NCBI GenBank assembly: GCA_019234815.1
Contig: JAFALA010000090.1
Span: 1 to 64,000 of the forward strand
DNA length: 64,000 bases
Direction: 5' to 3'
Source: Burkholderiaceae bacterium
GTDB taxonomy: Bacteria > Pseudomonadota > Gammaproteobacteria > Burkholderiales > Burkholderiaceae_C
Shown: piece by piece, positions 30,188-43,669 of the stretch
Numbering within the stretch: position 1 is the stretch's first letter
Layout: each line of letters opens with the position of its first letter
Notes under the pieces: model-generated
Databases searched by the model: none
The model's input: only the letters and a program-made list of their open reading frames with translations
Told to the model about the DNA's origin: nothing
Position numbers and translations under genes: made by a program

Positions 30188-30263
30188 CGACTATCCCCGG
30201 ATTCAGGCCGCCGCTTGGGGCTTGAATTGAAAGATTGAATATCTTGGAGGATATCTGGACGGG

Positions 30264-30295
30264 CAAAAAAAATCCCCGCCGAGGCGGGGATTTTT
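30264..30295 (-). terminator. Intrinsic terminator of ompA (bidirectional)
   Basis: AATCCCCGC-CGAG-GCGGGGATT is flanked by A- and T-runs, so it works on both strands. It follows the ompA stop on the minus strand and insulates the efflux operon. Confidence 0.9.
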
Positions 30296-30313
30296 GACTC
30301 AACGCAGTAAATC

Positions 30314-30964
30314 TCAGTTGGAGCGGGTGCCCACGACTTCGATTTCCACGCGACGGTTCTTGGCGCGGCCTTCTGCGGTCTTGTTGTCGGCGATAGGCTG
30401 CTTCTTGCCTTTGCCTTCGGTGTAGACGCGGTTCTTTTCGATGCCCTTGGAGACCAGATAGGCCTTCACGGCTTCGGAACGACGCACCGACAGCTTCTGG
30501 TTGTAGGCATCGCTACCGACGCTGTCGGTGTGGCCCACGGCGATGATGACTTCCAGGTTCAGGTCCTTGGTCTTGGTCGCCACTTCGTCCAGCTTGGCCT
30601 TGCCTTCGGGCTTCAGGGCCGCCTTGTCGAAGTCGAAGAATGCGTCAGCAGCGAAGGTCACCTTCTCGGCCTTCACCACGGGCACGGGAGCGGGCTTGGG
30701 AGCCGGTGCCGGTGCGGGAGCAGGTGCGGGTTCCGGAGCCGGAGCCGGAGCTTCAACCTTGGGAGCAGGCTTCAGTGCGCCGTCGCAATCCTTGGCAGCC
30801 GTGGCAGGCGTCCAGTTGTTGTCGCGCCAGCACAGTTCATTCGTGCCGTTCTTGACAACGGTACCGTCAGAGGCGCGCCAGTTGTCAACGGTCTGGGCAA
30901 AAGCAGCGGAGCTAGCGACAGCAGCGACTGCGAAGAGCGACGCCACACGGTTCAATTTCTTCAT
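30314..30964 (-). CDS. ompA: OmpA-family outer-membrane protein
   Basis: Major outer-membrane/peptidoglycan-linking protein of 216 residues. It has a signal peptide (MKKLNRVASLFAVAAVASSAAFA), a short N-terminal region with NGTNELCWRDNNWTP as in Bordetella-type OmpA, a Pro-Ala repeat linker, and a C-terminal OmpA domain (FFDFDKAALKPEGK, VGHTDSVGSDAYNQKLSVRRSEAVK, GRAKNRRVEI) that binds peptidoglycan. There is no eight-stranded barrel as in E. coli OmpA, so it is the short betaproteobacterial form. The start 30964 follows AGAGGAT. It is divergent from gyrA across a 272-base gap that holds both promoters but no feature I can name. Confidence 0.93.
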   Translation of the reverse strand: MKKLNRVASLFAVAAVASSAAFAQTVDNWRASDGTVVKNGTNELCWRDNNWTPATAAKDCDGALKPAPKVEAPAPAPEPAPAPAPAPAPKPAPVPVVKAEKVTFAADAFFDFDKAALKPEGKAKLDEVATKTKDLNLEVIIAVGHTDSVGSDAYNQKLSVRRSEAVKAYLVSKGIEKNRVYTEGKGKKQPIADNKTAEGRAKNRRVEIEVVGTRSN

Positions 30965-31236
30965 GTTTATCCTCTCATGGGAAACCGCAGAAGCCTGCGA
31001 AATATCCGTAACTTGGAAATCCTGATATCCACCCACAGGAACACTACCGAGGGTTTATCCCAGGAACTCGGCGATTGTGCCATACGGCTGCAATACGTTT
31101 GTATTCTCACTCTCATGTGTACGCCAGATATCCATGCTGTTGCGCCTCTGCGACATCCAACGGCGACATAGAATCCTCGCTTCTGTTCATTTAATGACGC
31201 AGCCTCATCCAAGAAGATGAAGGCTGCGCAACGCGC

Positions 31237-33902
<2,666 letters not shown>

Positions 33903-33906
<4 letters not shown>

Positions 33907-34565
33907 GCTTGAACGCATCCACATCGACTTCCCTGTCCACCCTGAAAGTGGCAAGCCTGCTGGCGACCCTGGTGCTGAGCGGCAGCGTGCTGGCGCAGGC
34001 CGCCGCACCCAGCGCGGCGGCCAGTGCCGCGGTGGTCAAGAAGCCGGCGGCCGCAGTGCCCGCCAGTTCCCCCGCCAAGAAGGAGCTGATCGCCAAGATC
34101 CTGAAGATCCAGGCCGCATCCATGGACGGACTGGCGCACGGCTTGGTCGGCCAGCCCTTGAACACGCTGATGCAGCAGGCCGCGCAGGCCATGCAGCAGG
34201 TACCGGCCGAGAAGCGCGAGGCCACCTCCAAGGCCATCGAAGCCTCGGTGAAGAAATTCGTCGACGAAAACGCCAAGCTGGTCAAGGAGCGGGCCGACAA
34301 GCTGCTGCCCAGCACCGTGGGCCCCATCCTGGAGGAGCGCTTCAGCGAAGACGAGCTCAAGCAATTGCTGGCATGGCAAGAGTCGCCCGTCAGCAAGAAA
34401 TTCGCCCAGGCCGCGCCCGATATCCAAAAGGCCCTGGTTGAGAAAATAATGGCCGAGAGCGGCCCGACGCTGCAAAGCCATCTGCAGGCCTTGCAGCAGG
34501 ACATCGTCAAGCAACTGGGCTTGCAGGCTCCGGCCGCAAGCGCCAGCGGCGCGTCCAAGAAGTAA
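33903..34565 (+). CDS. DUF2059 exported protein
   Basis: A 220-residue protein with a signal peptide ([18 protein letters not shown]), an Ala-rich linker and a helical DUF2059 domain whose typical end is [16 protein letters not shown] ... [21 protein letters not shown]. It is periplasmic and of unknown function. Its ATG overlaps the gyrA stop, so it is translationally coupled to gyrA. A gene of this kind after gyrA is common in Burkholderiales (recalled, not checked). Confidence 0.85.
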
Positions 34566-34578
34566 CTCCGAAGTCCGT

Positions 34579-34606
34579 GCGCGAGCCGGTCGACACCGGT
34601 TCGCGC
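34579..34606 (+). other. Strong 12-bp hairpin between DUF2059 gene and serC
   Basis: GCGCGAGCCGGT-CGAC-ACCGGTTCGCGC can pair over 12 bp with one G-U. No T-run follows, so it is not an ordinary intrinsic terminator. It could be a processing or stability hairpin in the gyrA-serC transcript, or a weak transcription barrier. Confidence 0.55.
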
Positions 34607-34648
34607 CGTATCCAAGTTCATTGTTAGCGTTCCTGGTTCAACACGATC

Positions 34649-35764
34649 ATGCTGCAGCGTCCGTTCAATTTCTCCGCCGGCCCCGCCGTTCTGCCTGAAC
34701 AGGTGTTGCGACAGGTGGCGGACGAAATGCTGGACTGGCACGACTCCGGCATGAGCGTGATGGAAATGAGCCATCGCGGCCGCGAATTCATCTCCATCTA
34801 CGAAGCGGCCGAACGCGACCTGCGCGAGCTGCTGCAAGTGCCCGAGCAGTTCCGCATCCTCTTCATGCAGGGCGGCGGACTGGGCGAAAACGCCATCGTG
34901 CCGATGAATCTATCGCGCGGCGGCAAGGTGGACGTGCTGGTCAGCGGCTCGTGGTCCAAGAAGAGCGCCCAGGAGGCCAAGCGCTACGCCAATGTGCAGG
35001 TGGTGGCGAGCACGCAGCCCGACGCGGACGGCCGCACCGCCCTCCCCGCGCCGGGTTCCTGGCAATGCCGCGCCGACGCCTCCTACCTGCACATCTGCAG
35101 CAACGAGACCATTGACGGCGTCGAGTTCCACGAACTGCCGGACCTTCAGGCGCTGGGGTCTGACATCCCCCTGGTGATCGACTGCTCCTCGCATGTGCTG
35201 TCGCGCCCGATCAATTGGTCTCGTGTCGGCCTGGCATTTGCCGGCGCGCAGAAAAACATCGGCCCAGCCGGCGTGACGCTGGTGTTCGTCCGCGAAGACC
35301 TGCTGGGCCAGGCCATGGCCATCTGCCCGTCAGCCTTCGACTACAAGACCGTGGCCGAAGCGCAATCGATGTTCAACACCCCGCCCACCTTCGGCATCTA
35401 CGTGGCCGGCCTGGTGTTTCAATGGCTCAAGCATTTCAGCTATGCCGGCAAGACCGGCATCGCCGCCATCGAGCAGCGCAACATCGACAAGGCCGAGTTG
35501 GTCTACCAGGCGCTGGACGCATCCGAATTCTTTAGCAACCGCGTGGCGGCCGCGTGCCGCTCGCGCATGAACATTCCGTTTTACCTGCGTGACGAACGCC
35601 TGAACCAGGCGTTCCTGGACGGAGCCCGGGAACGCCATCTGCTGCAACTCAAAGGCCACAAGTCGGTGGGCGGCATGCGTGCATCGATCTATAACGCGAT
35701 GCCACTGGAGGGCGTGCAAGCCCTGGTGGCGTACCTGAAGGACTTTGAGGCACAACATGGCTGA
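34649..35764 (+). CDS. serC: Phosphoserine aminotransferase
   Basis: PLP enzyme of serine (and PLP) synthesis converting 3-phosphohydroxypyruvate to phosphoserine. The 371-residue protein starts [20 protein letters not shown]. The PLP-binding lysine is in [12 protein letters not shown] (about residue 202), and the C-terminal [21 protein letters not shown] is typical. It overlaps pheA by 8 bases and heads the aromatic amino acid gene run. Confidence 0.96.
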   Translation: MLQRPFNFSAGPAVLPEQVLRQVADEMLDWHDSGMSVMEMSHRGREFISIYEAAERDLRELLQVPEQFRILFMQGGGLGENAIVPMNLSRGGKVDVLVSGSWSKKSAQEAKRYANVQVVASTQPDADGRTALPAPGSWQCRADASYLHICSNETIDGVEFHELPDLQALGSDIPLVIDCSSHVLSRPINWSRVGLAFAGAQKNIGPAGVTLVFVREDLLGQAMAICPSAFDYKTVAEAQSMFNTPPTFGIYVAGLVFQWLKHFSYAGKTGIAAIEQRNIDKAELVYQALDASEFFSNRVAAACRSRMNIPFYLRDERLNQAFLDGARERHLLQLKGHKSVGGMRASIYNAMPLEGVQALVAYLKDFEAQHG

Positions 35765-36893
35765 TGGAGACGCTGCGCCCGCCGCAGCCCCTGGCAACAA
35801 TTCCGGCACCGACCCCGCCCTGCTGGCCCTGCGCGAGCAGATCGACGGTGTGGACCGCGAACTGCTGGACCTGCTGAACCGCCGCGCCACGCTGGCGCAG
35901 ACGGTCGGCGAACTGAAGAAAAAAGAAGGCTCGGTGGTGTTCCGCCCCGAGCGCGAAGCACAGGTCATCGACGGCCTGAAGCGCCGCAACCATGGGCCGC
36001 TGGCCTCCGACAGCATCGCGCCGATCTGGCGCGAGATCATGTCGGCCTGCCGGGCGCTGGAAACGCCCACGCGCGTGGCCTACCTGGGCCCGGCCGGCAC
36101 CTTCAGCGAAGAGGCCGCGCTCGGCTACTTCGGCTCCTCGATCGCGCGCGTGCCCTGCGCCAATGTGGACGAGGTGTTCCACATGACGACATCCGGTGCG
36201 GCCGATTTCGGCGTGGTGCCGGTCGAGAACTCCAATGAAGGGGTGGTAACGCGCTCGCTCGACATCTTCCTGACCACGCCGCTGTTCATCATCGGCGAGA
36301 CCAGCCTGTTCGTGCAGCACAACCTGCTGCGCAAGGACAACAGCCTGGATGGCATCAAGACCGTGTGCGCGCATCCGCAGGCGCTGGCGCAGTGCCACGG
36401 CTGGCTGTCCAACCACCTGCCCGAGGTCGAGCGCCGTCCGGTCTCCAGCAACGCCGAGGGCGCGCGCCTGGCCTCGACGGACACCAGCATCGCCGGCATC
36501 GCCAGCGCCCGCGCCGCCAGCGAATACGGCCTGCACCTGGTGGCCCCGGCCATCCAGGACGACGCCCACAACCGCACCCGCTTCGCCATCGTCACCCACC
36601 CGGACCGTCATCCGGCGCCCAAAGCCTCGGGGCACGATTGCACCAGCCTCGTGGTCTCGGTGCTGAACCGCCCGGGCGCCGTGCACGACATGCTGGTGCC
36701 GCTCAAGATGCACGGCGTGTCGATGTCGCGCTTCGAATCGCGGCCCGCGCGCTCGGGCCAGTGGGAGTACTACTTCTACATCGACCTGCAGGGGCATCCA
36801 GACGAGTCCCACGTGGGACAGGCGCTGCGTGAATTGCGCAACGCCTGCGCCTACTTCAAACTCCTGGGCACCTACCCACTGGATACGCACTGA
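35757..36893 (+). CDS. pheA: Bifunctional chorismate mutase / prephenate dehydratase
   Basis: P-protein converting chorismate to prephenate and then phenylpyruvate. The 378-residue product has a chorismate mutase domain ([34 protein letters not shown], about residues 20-110), a dehydratase domain ([34 protein letters not shown]) and a C-terminal ACT domain for Phe feedback ([20 protein letters not shown], then FESRPA). I prefer ATG 35757 over the TTG at 35745 in the track. It is coupled to serC. Confidence 0.96.
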   Translation: MADGDAAPAAAPGNNSGTDPALLALREQIDGVDRELLDLLNRRATLAQTVGELKKKEGSVVFRPEREAQVIDGLKRRNHGPLASDSIAPIWREIMSACRALETPTRVAYLGPAGTFSEEAALGYFGSSIARVPCANVDEVFHMTTSGAADFGVVPVENSNEGVVTRSLDIFLTTPLFIIGETSLFVQHNLLRKDNSLDGIKTVCAHPQALAQCHGWLSNHLPEVERRPVSSNAEGARLASTDTSIAGIASARAASEYGLHLVAPAIQDDAHNRTRFAIVTHPDRHPAPKASGHDCTSLVVSVLNRPGAVHDMLVPLKMHGVSMSRFESRPARSGQWEYYFYIDLQGHPDESHVGQALRELRNACAYFKLLGTYPLDTH

Positions 36894-36910
36894 GTACGCA
36901 AAGGCAGCAG

Positions 36911-37804
36911 ATGTTCAGTCAACTCGGTCTCATTGGCTGTGGCCTGATGGGCGGATCGTTCGCCCTGGCGCTCAAGCGTGCGGGCCTGGTCAAGCGCGTG
37001 GTGGGCTACAGCAAATCCCCCTCCACGACCGACACCGCCCGCCGCATGGGCGTGATCGACACGGCGGCGGAATCGGCCCTGCAGGCCATTTCCGGCGCGG
37101 ATCTCGTGCTGCTGGCCGTGCCTGTATCGGCCACCGAAGCCACCCTGCGGGCCGTGCGCCACATGCTTGATCCGCGCGTGCTCGTGATGGACGTGGGTTC
37201 GACCAAATGCGACGTGGTGGAAACGGCGCAAAAGGTGCTCGGCCCGCGCCTGGCAAGCTTCGTACCGGCGCATCCCATCGCCGGCAAGGAGACCGCCGGC
37301 GTGCAGTCTGCCGACGCCCTTCTGTACCAGGGCCGGCAGGTGATCCTGACGCCCTTGCCGCAGACCGATGCCGCCATGGTGCAAAAGGCCACCGACCTGT
37401 GGTCGGCGCTGGGCTGCCAAGTGCTGAAGATGACGCCGCAGAACCATGACGCCGCGTTCGCCGCCGTCAGCCATCTGCCGCATCTGCTGGCCTTCGCCTA
37501 TTTCTCGGCCGTCGCCAACCAGGCGGCCGGACGCGACTTCCTCAGCCTGGCCGGCCCCGGTTTTCGCGATTTCACGCGCATCGCGGCCAGCGACCCGCAG
37601 GTCTGGCGCGACATCTTCATGGCCAACAAGACTGAAGTACTGGCGCAGTCGCGCCAATTCAGGGCCGTGCTGGACCAGATGGAACAGGCCATCCAGGCCC
37701 AGGATGCAAAAGCCCTCGAGAACCTGCTGCGCCCTGTGTCAGAGGCGCGTGGCAAGTGGCAATTGGGGCAACTGGGCCCATTGAGCACCGCCAAGCCGCG
37801 CTGA
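36911..37804 (+). CDS. tyrA: Prephenate dehydrogenase
   Basis: NAD(P)-dependent oxidative decarboxylation of prephenate to 4-hydroxyphenylpyruvate in tyrosine synthesis. The 297-residue protein starts with a Rossmann motif [16 protein letters not shown] and has HPIAGKE, the conserved active-site segment. There is no chorismate mutase or ACT domain, so it is the monofunctional form. It follows pheA by 17 bases. Confidence 0.95.
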   Translation: MFSQLGLIGCGLMGGSFALALKRAGLVKRVVGYSKSPSTTDTARRMGVIDTAAESALQAISGADLVLLAVPVSATEATLRAVRHMLDPRVLVMDVGSTKCDVVETAQKVLGPRLASFVPAHPIAGKETAGVQSADALLYQGRQVILTPLPQTDAAMVQKATDLWSALGCQVLKMTPQNHDAAFAAVSHLPHLLAFAYFSAVANQAAGRDFLSLAGPGFRDFTRIAASDPQVWRDIFMANKTEVLAQSRQFRAVLDQMEQAIQAQDAKALENLLRPVSEARGKWQLGQLGPLSTAKPR

Positions 37805-37823
37805 GTCCAAGCTGAAGTTCAAT

Positions 37824-39854
37824 ATGTACAAAATCCCGTTTCTCGACTTGCCGCCGCTGCAATCCGCCAGCGGCACGGTGCGACTGCCCGGCTCCAAAAG
37901 CATTTCCAACCGCGTGCTGCTGCTGGCCGGCCTCTCCGAGGGCACCACGGTGGTCCACGACCTGCTGGATTCCGACGACACGGCCGTGATGCTGGAGGCC
38001 CTGAAGACACTGGGCTGCAAACTGGAACAGGAAGGGCCACAGAACAGCGGCGCCCTGCGCGTGACCGGCATCGGCGGACGCCTGGCTCAGCGTCAGGCGA
38101 AGCTGTTCCTGGGCAATGCCGGCACCGCGATGCGCCCGCTGACCGCCGCCCTGGCCCTGCTGGCCGCCACGCAAGGCGGCGAGTTCGAGCTTTCCGGCGT
38201 GCCGCGCATGCACGAGCGCCCGATCGGCGACCTGGTCGACGCCTTGCGCGGCCTGGGCTGCGGCATCGATTGCCTGGGCCAGGAAGGCTATCCGCCGCTG
38301 CGCCTGCACGGCCCCAGCGGCTTGCGCCTGATGGATCCGGTGCGCGTGCGCGGCGACGTGTCCAGCCAGTTCCTGACCGCCCTGCTGCTGGCGTTGCCGC
38401 TGGTGGCGCGCGAGCAGGACATCAGCATCGAGGTGGTCGGCGAGCTGATCTCCAAGCCCTATGTGCACATCACGCTGGCCCTGCTGCAGCGCTTCGGCAT
38501 TGCCGTGCGGCAGGACGGCTGGCAGCGCTTCACGATTCCGGCCGGCAGCCGCTACACCTCGCCAGGCGAAGTGCATGTGGAAGGCGATGCCTCTTCGGCA
38601 TCCTATTTCATCGCCCTGGGCGCCTTGGCTGCCGCGCAGGACGCGCTGCGCATCGAGGGCGTGGGGCATGCTTCGCTGCAAGGCGACGTGCGTTTCGTCG
38701 ACGCCGCCCAGGCCATGGGCGCCGTGGTCGAATCGGGCCCCAACTGGCTGGCCGTGCGCCGCGGCGCCTGGCCGCTGAAGGCGATCGATCTCGATTGCAA
38801 CGCGATTCCGGACGCCGCCATGACGCTGGCCGTGATGGCGCTCTACGCCGACGGCCCCAGCACGCTGCGCAACATCGCCAGCTGGCGCGTCAAGGAAACC
38901 GACCGCATCGCCGCCATGGCCACCGAACTGCGCAAGCTCGGCGCCCAGGTCGAGGAAGGCCCGGACTGGCTGCGCGTCCACCCGCTGTCGAACTGGCAAG
39001 CCGCAGCCATCCACACCTATGACGATCACCGTGTCGCAATGTGTTTCTCGCTGGCGGCCTTCAACGCGCTGGTCACCGAGGCGCCCGTGCCGGTGCGCAT
39101 CATGGACCCGGCCTGTGTCGCCAAGACCTTCCCGGACTATTTTGAAACCCTGTTCGAGGTCGTCAGCGCCAAGCTGGAAGACATCCCGGTCATCGCCATC
39201 GACGGCCCGACCGCGTCCGGCAAGGGCACGCTGGCCGACGAGGTGGCGCACGAGCTCGGCTTCTGGATGCTGGACTCCGGCATGCTGTACCGCGCCGCCG
39301 GCCTTGCCGCAGCGGATGCCGGCATCGACCTCGACGACGCGCAGGCCGTGGCCGACCTGGCCGGACAGCTCGACCTGCACTTCCGCAAGGGCCGCGTTCT
39401 GCTCGCCGGCGTCGACATCACCGACGAGCTGCGCCGCGAAACCACCGGGCTCAAGGCCTCCAAGGTGGCCGTGCACGCCCAGGTGCGCCAAGCCCTGAAC
39501 CAACTGCAGCTCGATTTCCGCCGCCTGCCCGGCCTGGTGGCCGATGGGCGCGACATGGGCACGACGGTGTTCCCTGGTGCCGGCCTGAAGGTGTTTCTGA
39601 CCGCCAGCGCATCCACACGCGCCGACCGCCGGTATAAGCAATTGATTTCCAAGGGAATTCCAGCTATATTAGAGAGCTTGCGTGCTGACTTGGAAGCGCG
39701 CGATGCGCAAGACAAAGGTCGCAGCGCATCGCCCTTGAAGGCGGCCGCAGACGCGCTGGAACTCGACAATTCGGGCCTGACCATCGAGGCATCTCGTGAT
39801 CTGGTTCTGGATTGGTGGAAACAGCGAAGACCTTTTAAAACTTCGGCTTTTTAA
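37824..39854 (+). CDS. aroA-cmk: Fused EPSP synthase / cytidylate kinase
   Basis: One 676-residue protein with two enzymes. Residues 1-440: 3-phosphoshikimate 1-carboxyvinyltransferase ([62 protein letters not shown]). Residues about 450-676: cytidylate kinase ([20 protein letters not shown] with P-loop [19 protein letters not shown]; the lid is rich in Arg). The frame is continuous, without a stop. It links aromatic synthesis with CMP phosphorylation, while in most bacteria these are adjacent genes. rpsA follows 120 bases later, as commonly seen after cmk. Confidence 0.95.
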   Translation: MYKIPFLDLPPLQSASGTVRLPGSKSISNRVLLLAGLSEGTTVVHDLLDSDDTAVMLEALKTLGCKLEQEGPQNSGALRVTGIGGRLAQRQAKLFLGNAGTAMRPLTAALALLAATQGGEFELSGVPRMHERPIGDLVDALRGLGCGIDCLGQEGYPPLRLHGPSGLRLMDPVRVRGDVSSQFLTALLLALPLVAREQDISIEVVGELISKPYVHITLALLQRFGIAVRQDGWQRFTIPAGSRYTSPGEVHVEGDASSASYFIALGALAAAQDALRIEGVGHASLQGDVRFVDAAQAMGAVVESGPNWLAVRRGAWPLKAIDLDCNAIPDAAMTLAVMALYADGPSTLRNIASWRVKETDRIAAMATELRKLGAQVEEGPDWLRVHPLSNWQAAAIHTYDDHRVAMCFSLAAFNALVTEAPVPVRIMDPACVAKTFPDYFETLFEVVSAKLEDIPVIAIDGPTASGKGTLADEVAHELGFWMLDSGMLYRAAGLAAADAGIDLDDAQAVADLAGQLDLHFRKGRVLLAGVDITDELRRETTGLKASKVAVHAQVRQALNQLQLDFRRLPGLVADGRDMGTTVFPGAGLKVFLTASASTRADRRYKQLISKGIPAILESLRADLEARDAQDKGRSASPLKAAADALELDNSGLTIEASRDLVLDWWKQRRPFKTSAF

Positions 39855-39974
39855 GGTCGAAATTTGTACCCGGGCTGCGGGCCCTGCCCTTCTGACGCAA
39901 GTCGATCACGACAGTGATTTTGGGGTCCGCAATGTCTACAACCTAACCCGCAAGTCCTGCTTGCACCCACTCTC

Positions 39975-41690
39975 ATGTCCCAAACCCAAACCGCCCAAGC
40001 CTCCGGCATGGAATCGTTCGCCGCTCTCTTCGAAGAATCGCTGCAAAAAGCTGACATGCGCTCCGGCGAAGTCATCTCGGCCGAAGTGGTCCGCATCGAG
40101 CACAATTTCGTGGTCGTCAATGCCGGCCTGAAGTCCGAAGCCTATGTGCCCGTCGAAGAATTCAAGAACGACCAGGGCGAGCTTGAAGTTCACGTCGGCG
40201 ACTTCGTTTCCGTGGCCATCGACGCCATCGAAAACGGCTATGGCGACACCATCCTGTCGCGTGACAAGGCCAAGCGCCTGGCTTCCTGGCTGAGCCTGGA
40301 AACCGCGCTGGAATCCGGCGACTTCGTCACCGGTACCGTCTCCGGCAAGGTCAAGGGCGGCCTGACCGTCCTGGTCAACGGCATCCGCGCCTTCCTGCCC
40401 GGTTCGCTGCTCGACACCCGCCCGGTCAAGGACATGAGCCCGTACGAGGGCAAGACCATGGAGTTCAAGGTCATCAAGCTGGACCGCAAGCGCAACAACG
40501 TCGTGTTGTCGCGTCGTGCCGTGGTCGAAGCTTCGATGGGCGAAGAACGCGCCAAGCTGCTGGAAACGCTGTCGGAAGGCGCGATCGTCCAGGGCGTGGT
40601 CAAGAACATCACCGAATACGGTGCCTTCGTGGACCTGGGCGGCATCGACGGCCTGCTGCACATCACCGACATGGCATGGCGCCGTGTCCGTCACCCGAGC
40701 GAAGTGGTTACCGTCGGCCAGGAACTGACCGCCAAGGTTCTGAAGTTCGACGCCGAGAAGAACCGCGTTTCGCTGGGCCTGAAGCAACTGGGCGACGACC
40801 CCTGGTTCGGCGTGGCTCGCCGCTACCCCACCAGCACCCGCCTGTTCGGCAAGGTCACCAACATTGCCGACTACGGTGCGTTCGTTGAGATCGAACCCGG
40901 CATCGAAGGCCTGGTGCACGTGTCCGAGATGGACTGGACCAACAAGAACGTCGCCCCCAGCAAGATCGTTTCGCTGGGCGACGAAGTCGAAGTCATGGTC
41001 CTGGAAATCGACGAAGACAAGCGTCGCATCTCGCTGGGCATGAAGCAGTGCAAGGCCAATCCTTGGGAAGACTTCGCCGAGACCGTCAAGCGCGGCGACC
41101 GTGTCAAGGGCCCGATCAAGTCCATCACCGACTTCGGCGTATTCGTGGGCCTGGCCCAGGGCATCGACGGCCTGGTGCACCTGTCCGACCTGTCGTGGCA
41201 AGAAACCGGCGAAGCTGCCGTGCGCAACTTCAAGAAGGGCCAGGAAGTCGAAGCCATCGTGCTGGCCGTGGACGTCGAGCGCGAGCGCATCTCCCTGGGC
41301 ATCAAGCAGCTGGATTCCGATCCGTTCACGACCTACACCTCGGTCAACGACCGCGGCATGACCGTGACCGGCAAGGTCAAGACCGTTGACGCCCGTGGCG
41401 CCGAAATCGAACTGGCTGACGACGTGCTGGGCTACCTGCGCGCTTCGGAAATCTCCCGCGACCGCGTGGAAGACGCCCGCAACGTGCTGAAGGAAGGCGA
41501 CGAAGTGACGGCCCTGATCGTCAACATCGACCGCAAGACCCGCAACATCCAGCTGTCGATCAAGGCCAAGGACAGCGCCGACCAGCAAGAAGCCATGCAA
41601 CGCCTGTCGGCCTCGTCGGAGCGTGAAAACGCCGGCACGACGAGCCTGGGCGCCCTGCTGCGCGCCAAGCTGGACAATCCGAACAACTGA
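39975..41690 (+). CDS. rpsA: Ribosomal protein S1
   Basis: Large RNA-binding protein of the 30S subunit that helps mRNA docking. The 571-residue protein has six S1 repeats, such as [63 protein letters not shown] and [26 protein letters not shown]. The leader has a small hairpin ATCAC-GACA-GTGAT (39905-39918), possibly related to autoregulation. A strong hairpin follows the stop. Confidence 0.97.
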   Translation: MSQTQTAQASGMESFAALFEESLQKADMRSGEVISAEVVRIEHNFVVVNAGLKSEAYVPVEEFKNDQGELEVHVGDFVSVAIDAIENGYGDTILSRDKAKRLASWLSLETALESGDFVTGTVSGKVKGGLTVLVNGIRAFLPGSLLDTRPVKDMSPYEGKTMEFKVIKLDRKRNNVVLSRRAVVEASMGEERAKLLETLSEGAIVQGVVKNITEYGAFVDLGGIDGLLHITDMAWRRVRHPSEVVTVGQELTAKVLKFDAEKNRVSLGLKQLGDDPWFGVARRYPTSTRLFGKVTNIADYGAFVEIEPGIEGLVHVSEMDWTNKNVAPSKIVSLGDEVEVMVLEIDEDKRRISLGMKQCKANPWEDFAETVKRGDRVKGPIKSITDFGVFVGLAQGIDGLVHLSDLSWQETGEAAVRNFKKGQEVEAIVLAVDVERERISLGIKQLDSDPFTTYTSVNDRGMTVTGKVKTVDARGAEIELADDVLGYLRASEISRDRVEDARNVLKEGDEVTALIVNIDRKTRNIQLSIKAKDSADQQEAMQRLSASSERENAGTTSLGALLRAKLDNPNN

Positions 41691-41702
41691 TTTTGCTCAA
41701 GA

Positions 41703-41723
41703 CCGCCGGGCGCATCCCGGCGG
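41703..41723 (+). terminator. Hairpin after rpsA (weak terminator)
   Basis: CCGCCGGG-CGCAT-CCCGGCGG forms an 8-bp GC stem directly after the rpsA stop. No T-run follows, so it may protect the rpsA 3' end rather than terminate. Confidence 0.5.
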
Positions 41724-41781
41724 CCACCAAGGCAAACCCTTGTTCACCCGGGCGGAAGGCTGAGTTAGCCTGAAAACCTGG

Positions 41782-41832
41782 CGATGATCCCGACAGGCTC
41801 GTCCCATTCGTGGGCCGGGCCTGTTTTCATCG
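41782..41832 (+). terminator. Long imperfect hairpin with T-run before ihfB
   Basis: Nested arms CGATGA...TCATCG, ACAGGC...GCCTGT and CCCA-TTCG-TGGG form a long interrupted stem. Just after ACAGGC/GCCTGT pairing comes TTTT. This looks like a terminator or attenuator between rpsA and ihfB, about 35 bases before the ihfB start. Confidence 0.55.
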
Positions 41833-41864
41833 CAACACAAACACATCAAAACAAGATCCGTGTC

Positions 41865-42170
41865 ATGACCCGTTCCGACCTCGTTGCACATCTGGCTGAA
41901 CGCTTCACACAGCTCACGCAGCGCGACACCGAGTTCGCGGTCAAGACCATCCTGGACGCCATGTCCGACGCCCTGTCACGCGGTCACCGCATCGAGATCC
42001 GTGGCTTCGGCAGCTTCTCCATCAACCGCCGCCCGCCCCGCATGGGCCGCAACCCCCGCAGCGGCGCGCAGGTGCTCATCCCGGAAAAGCTGGTGCCGCA
42101 TTTCAAGCCCGGCAAGGCGCTGCGCGAGGCCGTGGACGAACAACTGCCTGTCGAAGACAGCGCACTCTGA
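41865..42170 (+). CDS. ihfB: Integration host factor subunit beta
   Basis: DNA-bending protein acting as heterodimer with IhfA in replication, recombination and transcription. The 101-residue protein starts [14 protein letters not shown] and contains [21 protein letters not shown], the beta arm that inserts into the minor groove (Pro in RNPRSG). I use ATG 41865; the ORF track runs 27 codons further upstream through the hairpin. No clear ribosome site is seen. Its place after rpsA is conserved widely. Confidence 0.95.
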   Translation: MTRSDLVAHLAERFTQLTQRDTEFAVKTILDAMSDALSRGHRIEIRGFGSFSINRRPPRMGRNPRSGAQVLIPEKLVPHFKPGKALREAVDEQLPVEDSAL

Positions 42171-42219
42171 GCCCGGCACGATGTGCCACACGCTTGTGTG
42201 GTTCTAGAATCGCTGGCAA

Positions 42220-42507
42220 ATGAAAATATTCGTCTGGCTCATTCGAGCCTTCCTCTTTTTCGTGCTTTTCGCCTTTGCGCTGAACAACAGCCAGACGGTG
42301 GACGTGCATTGGTTCTTTGGTCACAGCTGGCAGGCCCCGCTGGTGATCGTCGTGCTGGTGGCCTTCGGCCTGGGCAGCGCGCTGGGAATCCTGGCCATGG
42401 TGCCGGCCTGGTGGCGCCACAAGCGCGCGGCAACCCGCAACCCCTTGAGCACCGACGCAGGCGCGGCGCCCCCATTCACCCCTCCGGGCGCGCACGATGG
42501 GATTTGA
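42220..42507 (+). CDS. lapA: LapA-like inner-membrane protein (DUF1049)
   Basis: A 95-residue protein with two membrane helices (VWLIRAFLFFVLFAFALNN and PLVIVVLVAFGLGSALGILAMVPA) separated by the typical NNSQTVDVHWFF loop. It partners LapB in regulation of LpxC turnover and lipopolysaccharide assembly. It overlaps lapB by 11 bases. The C-terminus is Pro-rich and not conserved. Confidence 0.88.
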   Translation: MKIFVWLIRAFLFFVLFAFALNNSQTVDVHWFFGHSWQAPLVIVVLVAFGLGSALGILAMVPAWWRHKRAATRNPLSTDAGAAPPFTPPGAHDGI

Positions 42508-43645
42508 AGTCAGCGCCATATTGATCATCCTGCCGCTGGCCTTCGTGATGGGTTGGCTGCTGTCCAAGCTGGACTCCAGGCAATGGAAGCGCGAGCAGCG
42601 CGACGCGCCCAAGGCCTACTTCAAAGGCTTGAACCTGCTGCTCAACGAGCAGCAGGACAAGGCCATCGACGCATTCATCGAAGCCGTGCAGGCCGACCCC
42701 GACACCTCGGAGCTGCATTTCGCCTTGGGCAACCTGTTTCGCCGCCGCGGCGAATACGAGCGCGCCGTGCGCGTGCACCAGCACCTGCTGCAGCGCGGCG
42801 ACCTTCCCAAGTCCGAGCGCGACCGCGCGCAGTACGCGCTGGCCCAGGATTTCTACAAGGCCGGATTGTTCGACCGCGCCGAGGACGCCTTCATGGCGCT
42901 CAAAGGCAGCGTCTTTGAGAACGAAGCCGAACTCTCGCTGCTGACGCTCTATGAACGTTCACGCGAGTGGCGCAAGGCCATCGCCGTGTCACAGCACCTG
43001 GAGCAGATCGGCAGCGGCTCGTTCGCCTCGCGCATCGCCAACTACCTGTGTGAGCTGGCACTGGCCGCCCAGGGCCAGCAGGATCTCGCGCAAGCCCGCG
43101 AACTGCTGAATGAAGCGCGCCGGACGGCGCCGCAAGCCGCCCGCGCCTTCGTGCTGGAGGGCCGCATGCTGGCCGGCCAGGAGCAGCACGCACAGGCCAT
43201 GGCCACCTTTGCCCACCTGCTGAGCGCCAATCCGCCGGCCTTCAATCTGGTGGCCGGCGACTATGCCCAGGCCGCCTTGAAATGCGGCGCCGGCGCCGAA
43301 GCCCTGGCCGTCCTGCGCGCCCACGACGAGCGCCAGCCCAGCATGCACCTCGTGCTGGCGATGGACCTGCTGGATCCGCAGGAGCAAAGCCGCCGTCAAC
43401 GCCTGGACCGGCATCTGCGCCAGGAAAGCAGCCTGAGCGCAGCGCGCCTGTTGCTGGCGCAAAGCGATGGCCGCTTGCAGCCCGACGAGGTGCCGCTGGT
43501 CAACGCCACGCTGGACCGCGCCGTCAAGCCGCTGCAGCGCTACCGCTGCGCCGCCTGCGGCTTTGAGGCCCAGCATTATTTCTGGCAATGTCCGGGATGC
43601 CTGAACTGGGACAGCTACCCGCCGCGCCACGTTGAAGAACTTTGA
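42497..43645 (+). CDS. lapB: Lipopolysaccharide assembly protein B
   Basis: A 382-residue inner-membrane protein that controls FtsH degradation of LpxC. It has an N-terminal helix (AILIILPLAFVMGWLLSKLD), a series of TPR repeats (YFKGLNLLLNEQQDKAIDAFIEAV onward) and a C-terminal rubredoxin-type zinc knuckle with CAACGF and CPGC. It overlaps lapA. A glycosyltransferase run follows 24 bases later. Confidence 0.93.
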   Translation: MGFEVSAILIILPLAFVMGWLLSKLDSRQWKREQRDAPKAYFKGLNLLLNEQQDKAIDAFIEAVQADPDTSELHFALGNLFRRRGEYERAVRVHQHLLQRGDLPKSERDRAQYALAQDFYKAGLFDRAEDAFMALKGSVFENEAELSLLTLYERSREWRKAIAVSQHLEQIGSGSFASRIANYLCELALAAQGQQDLAQARELLNEARRTAPQAARAFVLEGRMLAGQEQHAQAMATFAHLLSANPPAFNLVAGDYAQAALKCGAGAEALAVLRAHDERQPSMHLVLAMDLLDPQEQSRRQRLDRHLRQESSLSAARLLLAQSDGRLQPDEVPLVNATLDRAVKPLQRYRCAACGFEAQHYFWQCPGCLNWDSYPPRHVEEL

Positions 43646-43669
43646 CGCCGCAAGCAGTAAATCAATCCG

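Noticed and set aside
37824-39854. aroA-cmk fusion as a sequencing error
   Set aside because: The frame is open and both halves are complete, with codon use unchanged through the junction; such a fusion is known from related bacteria.
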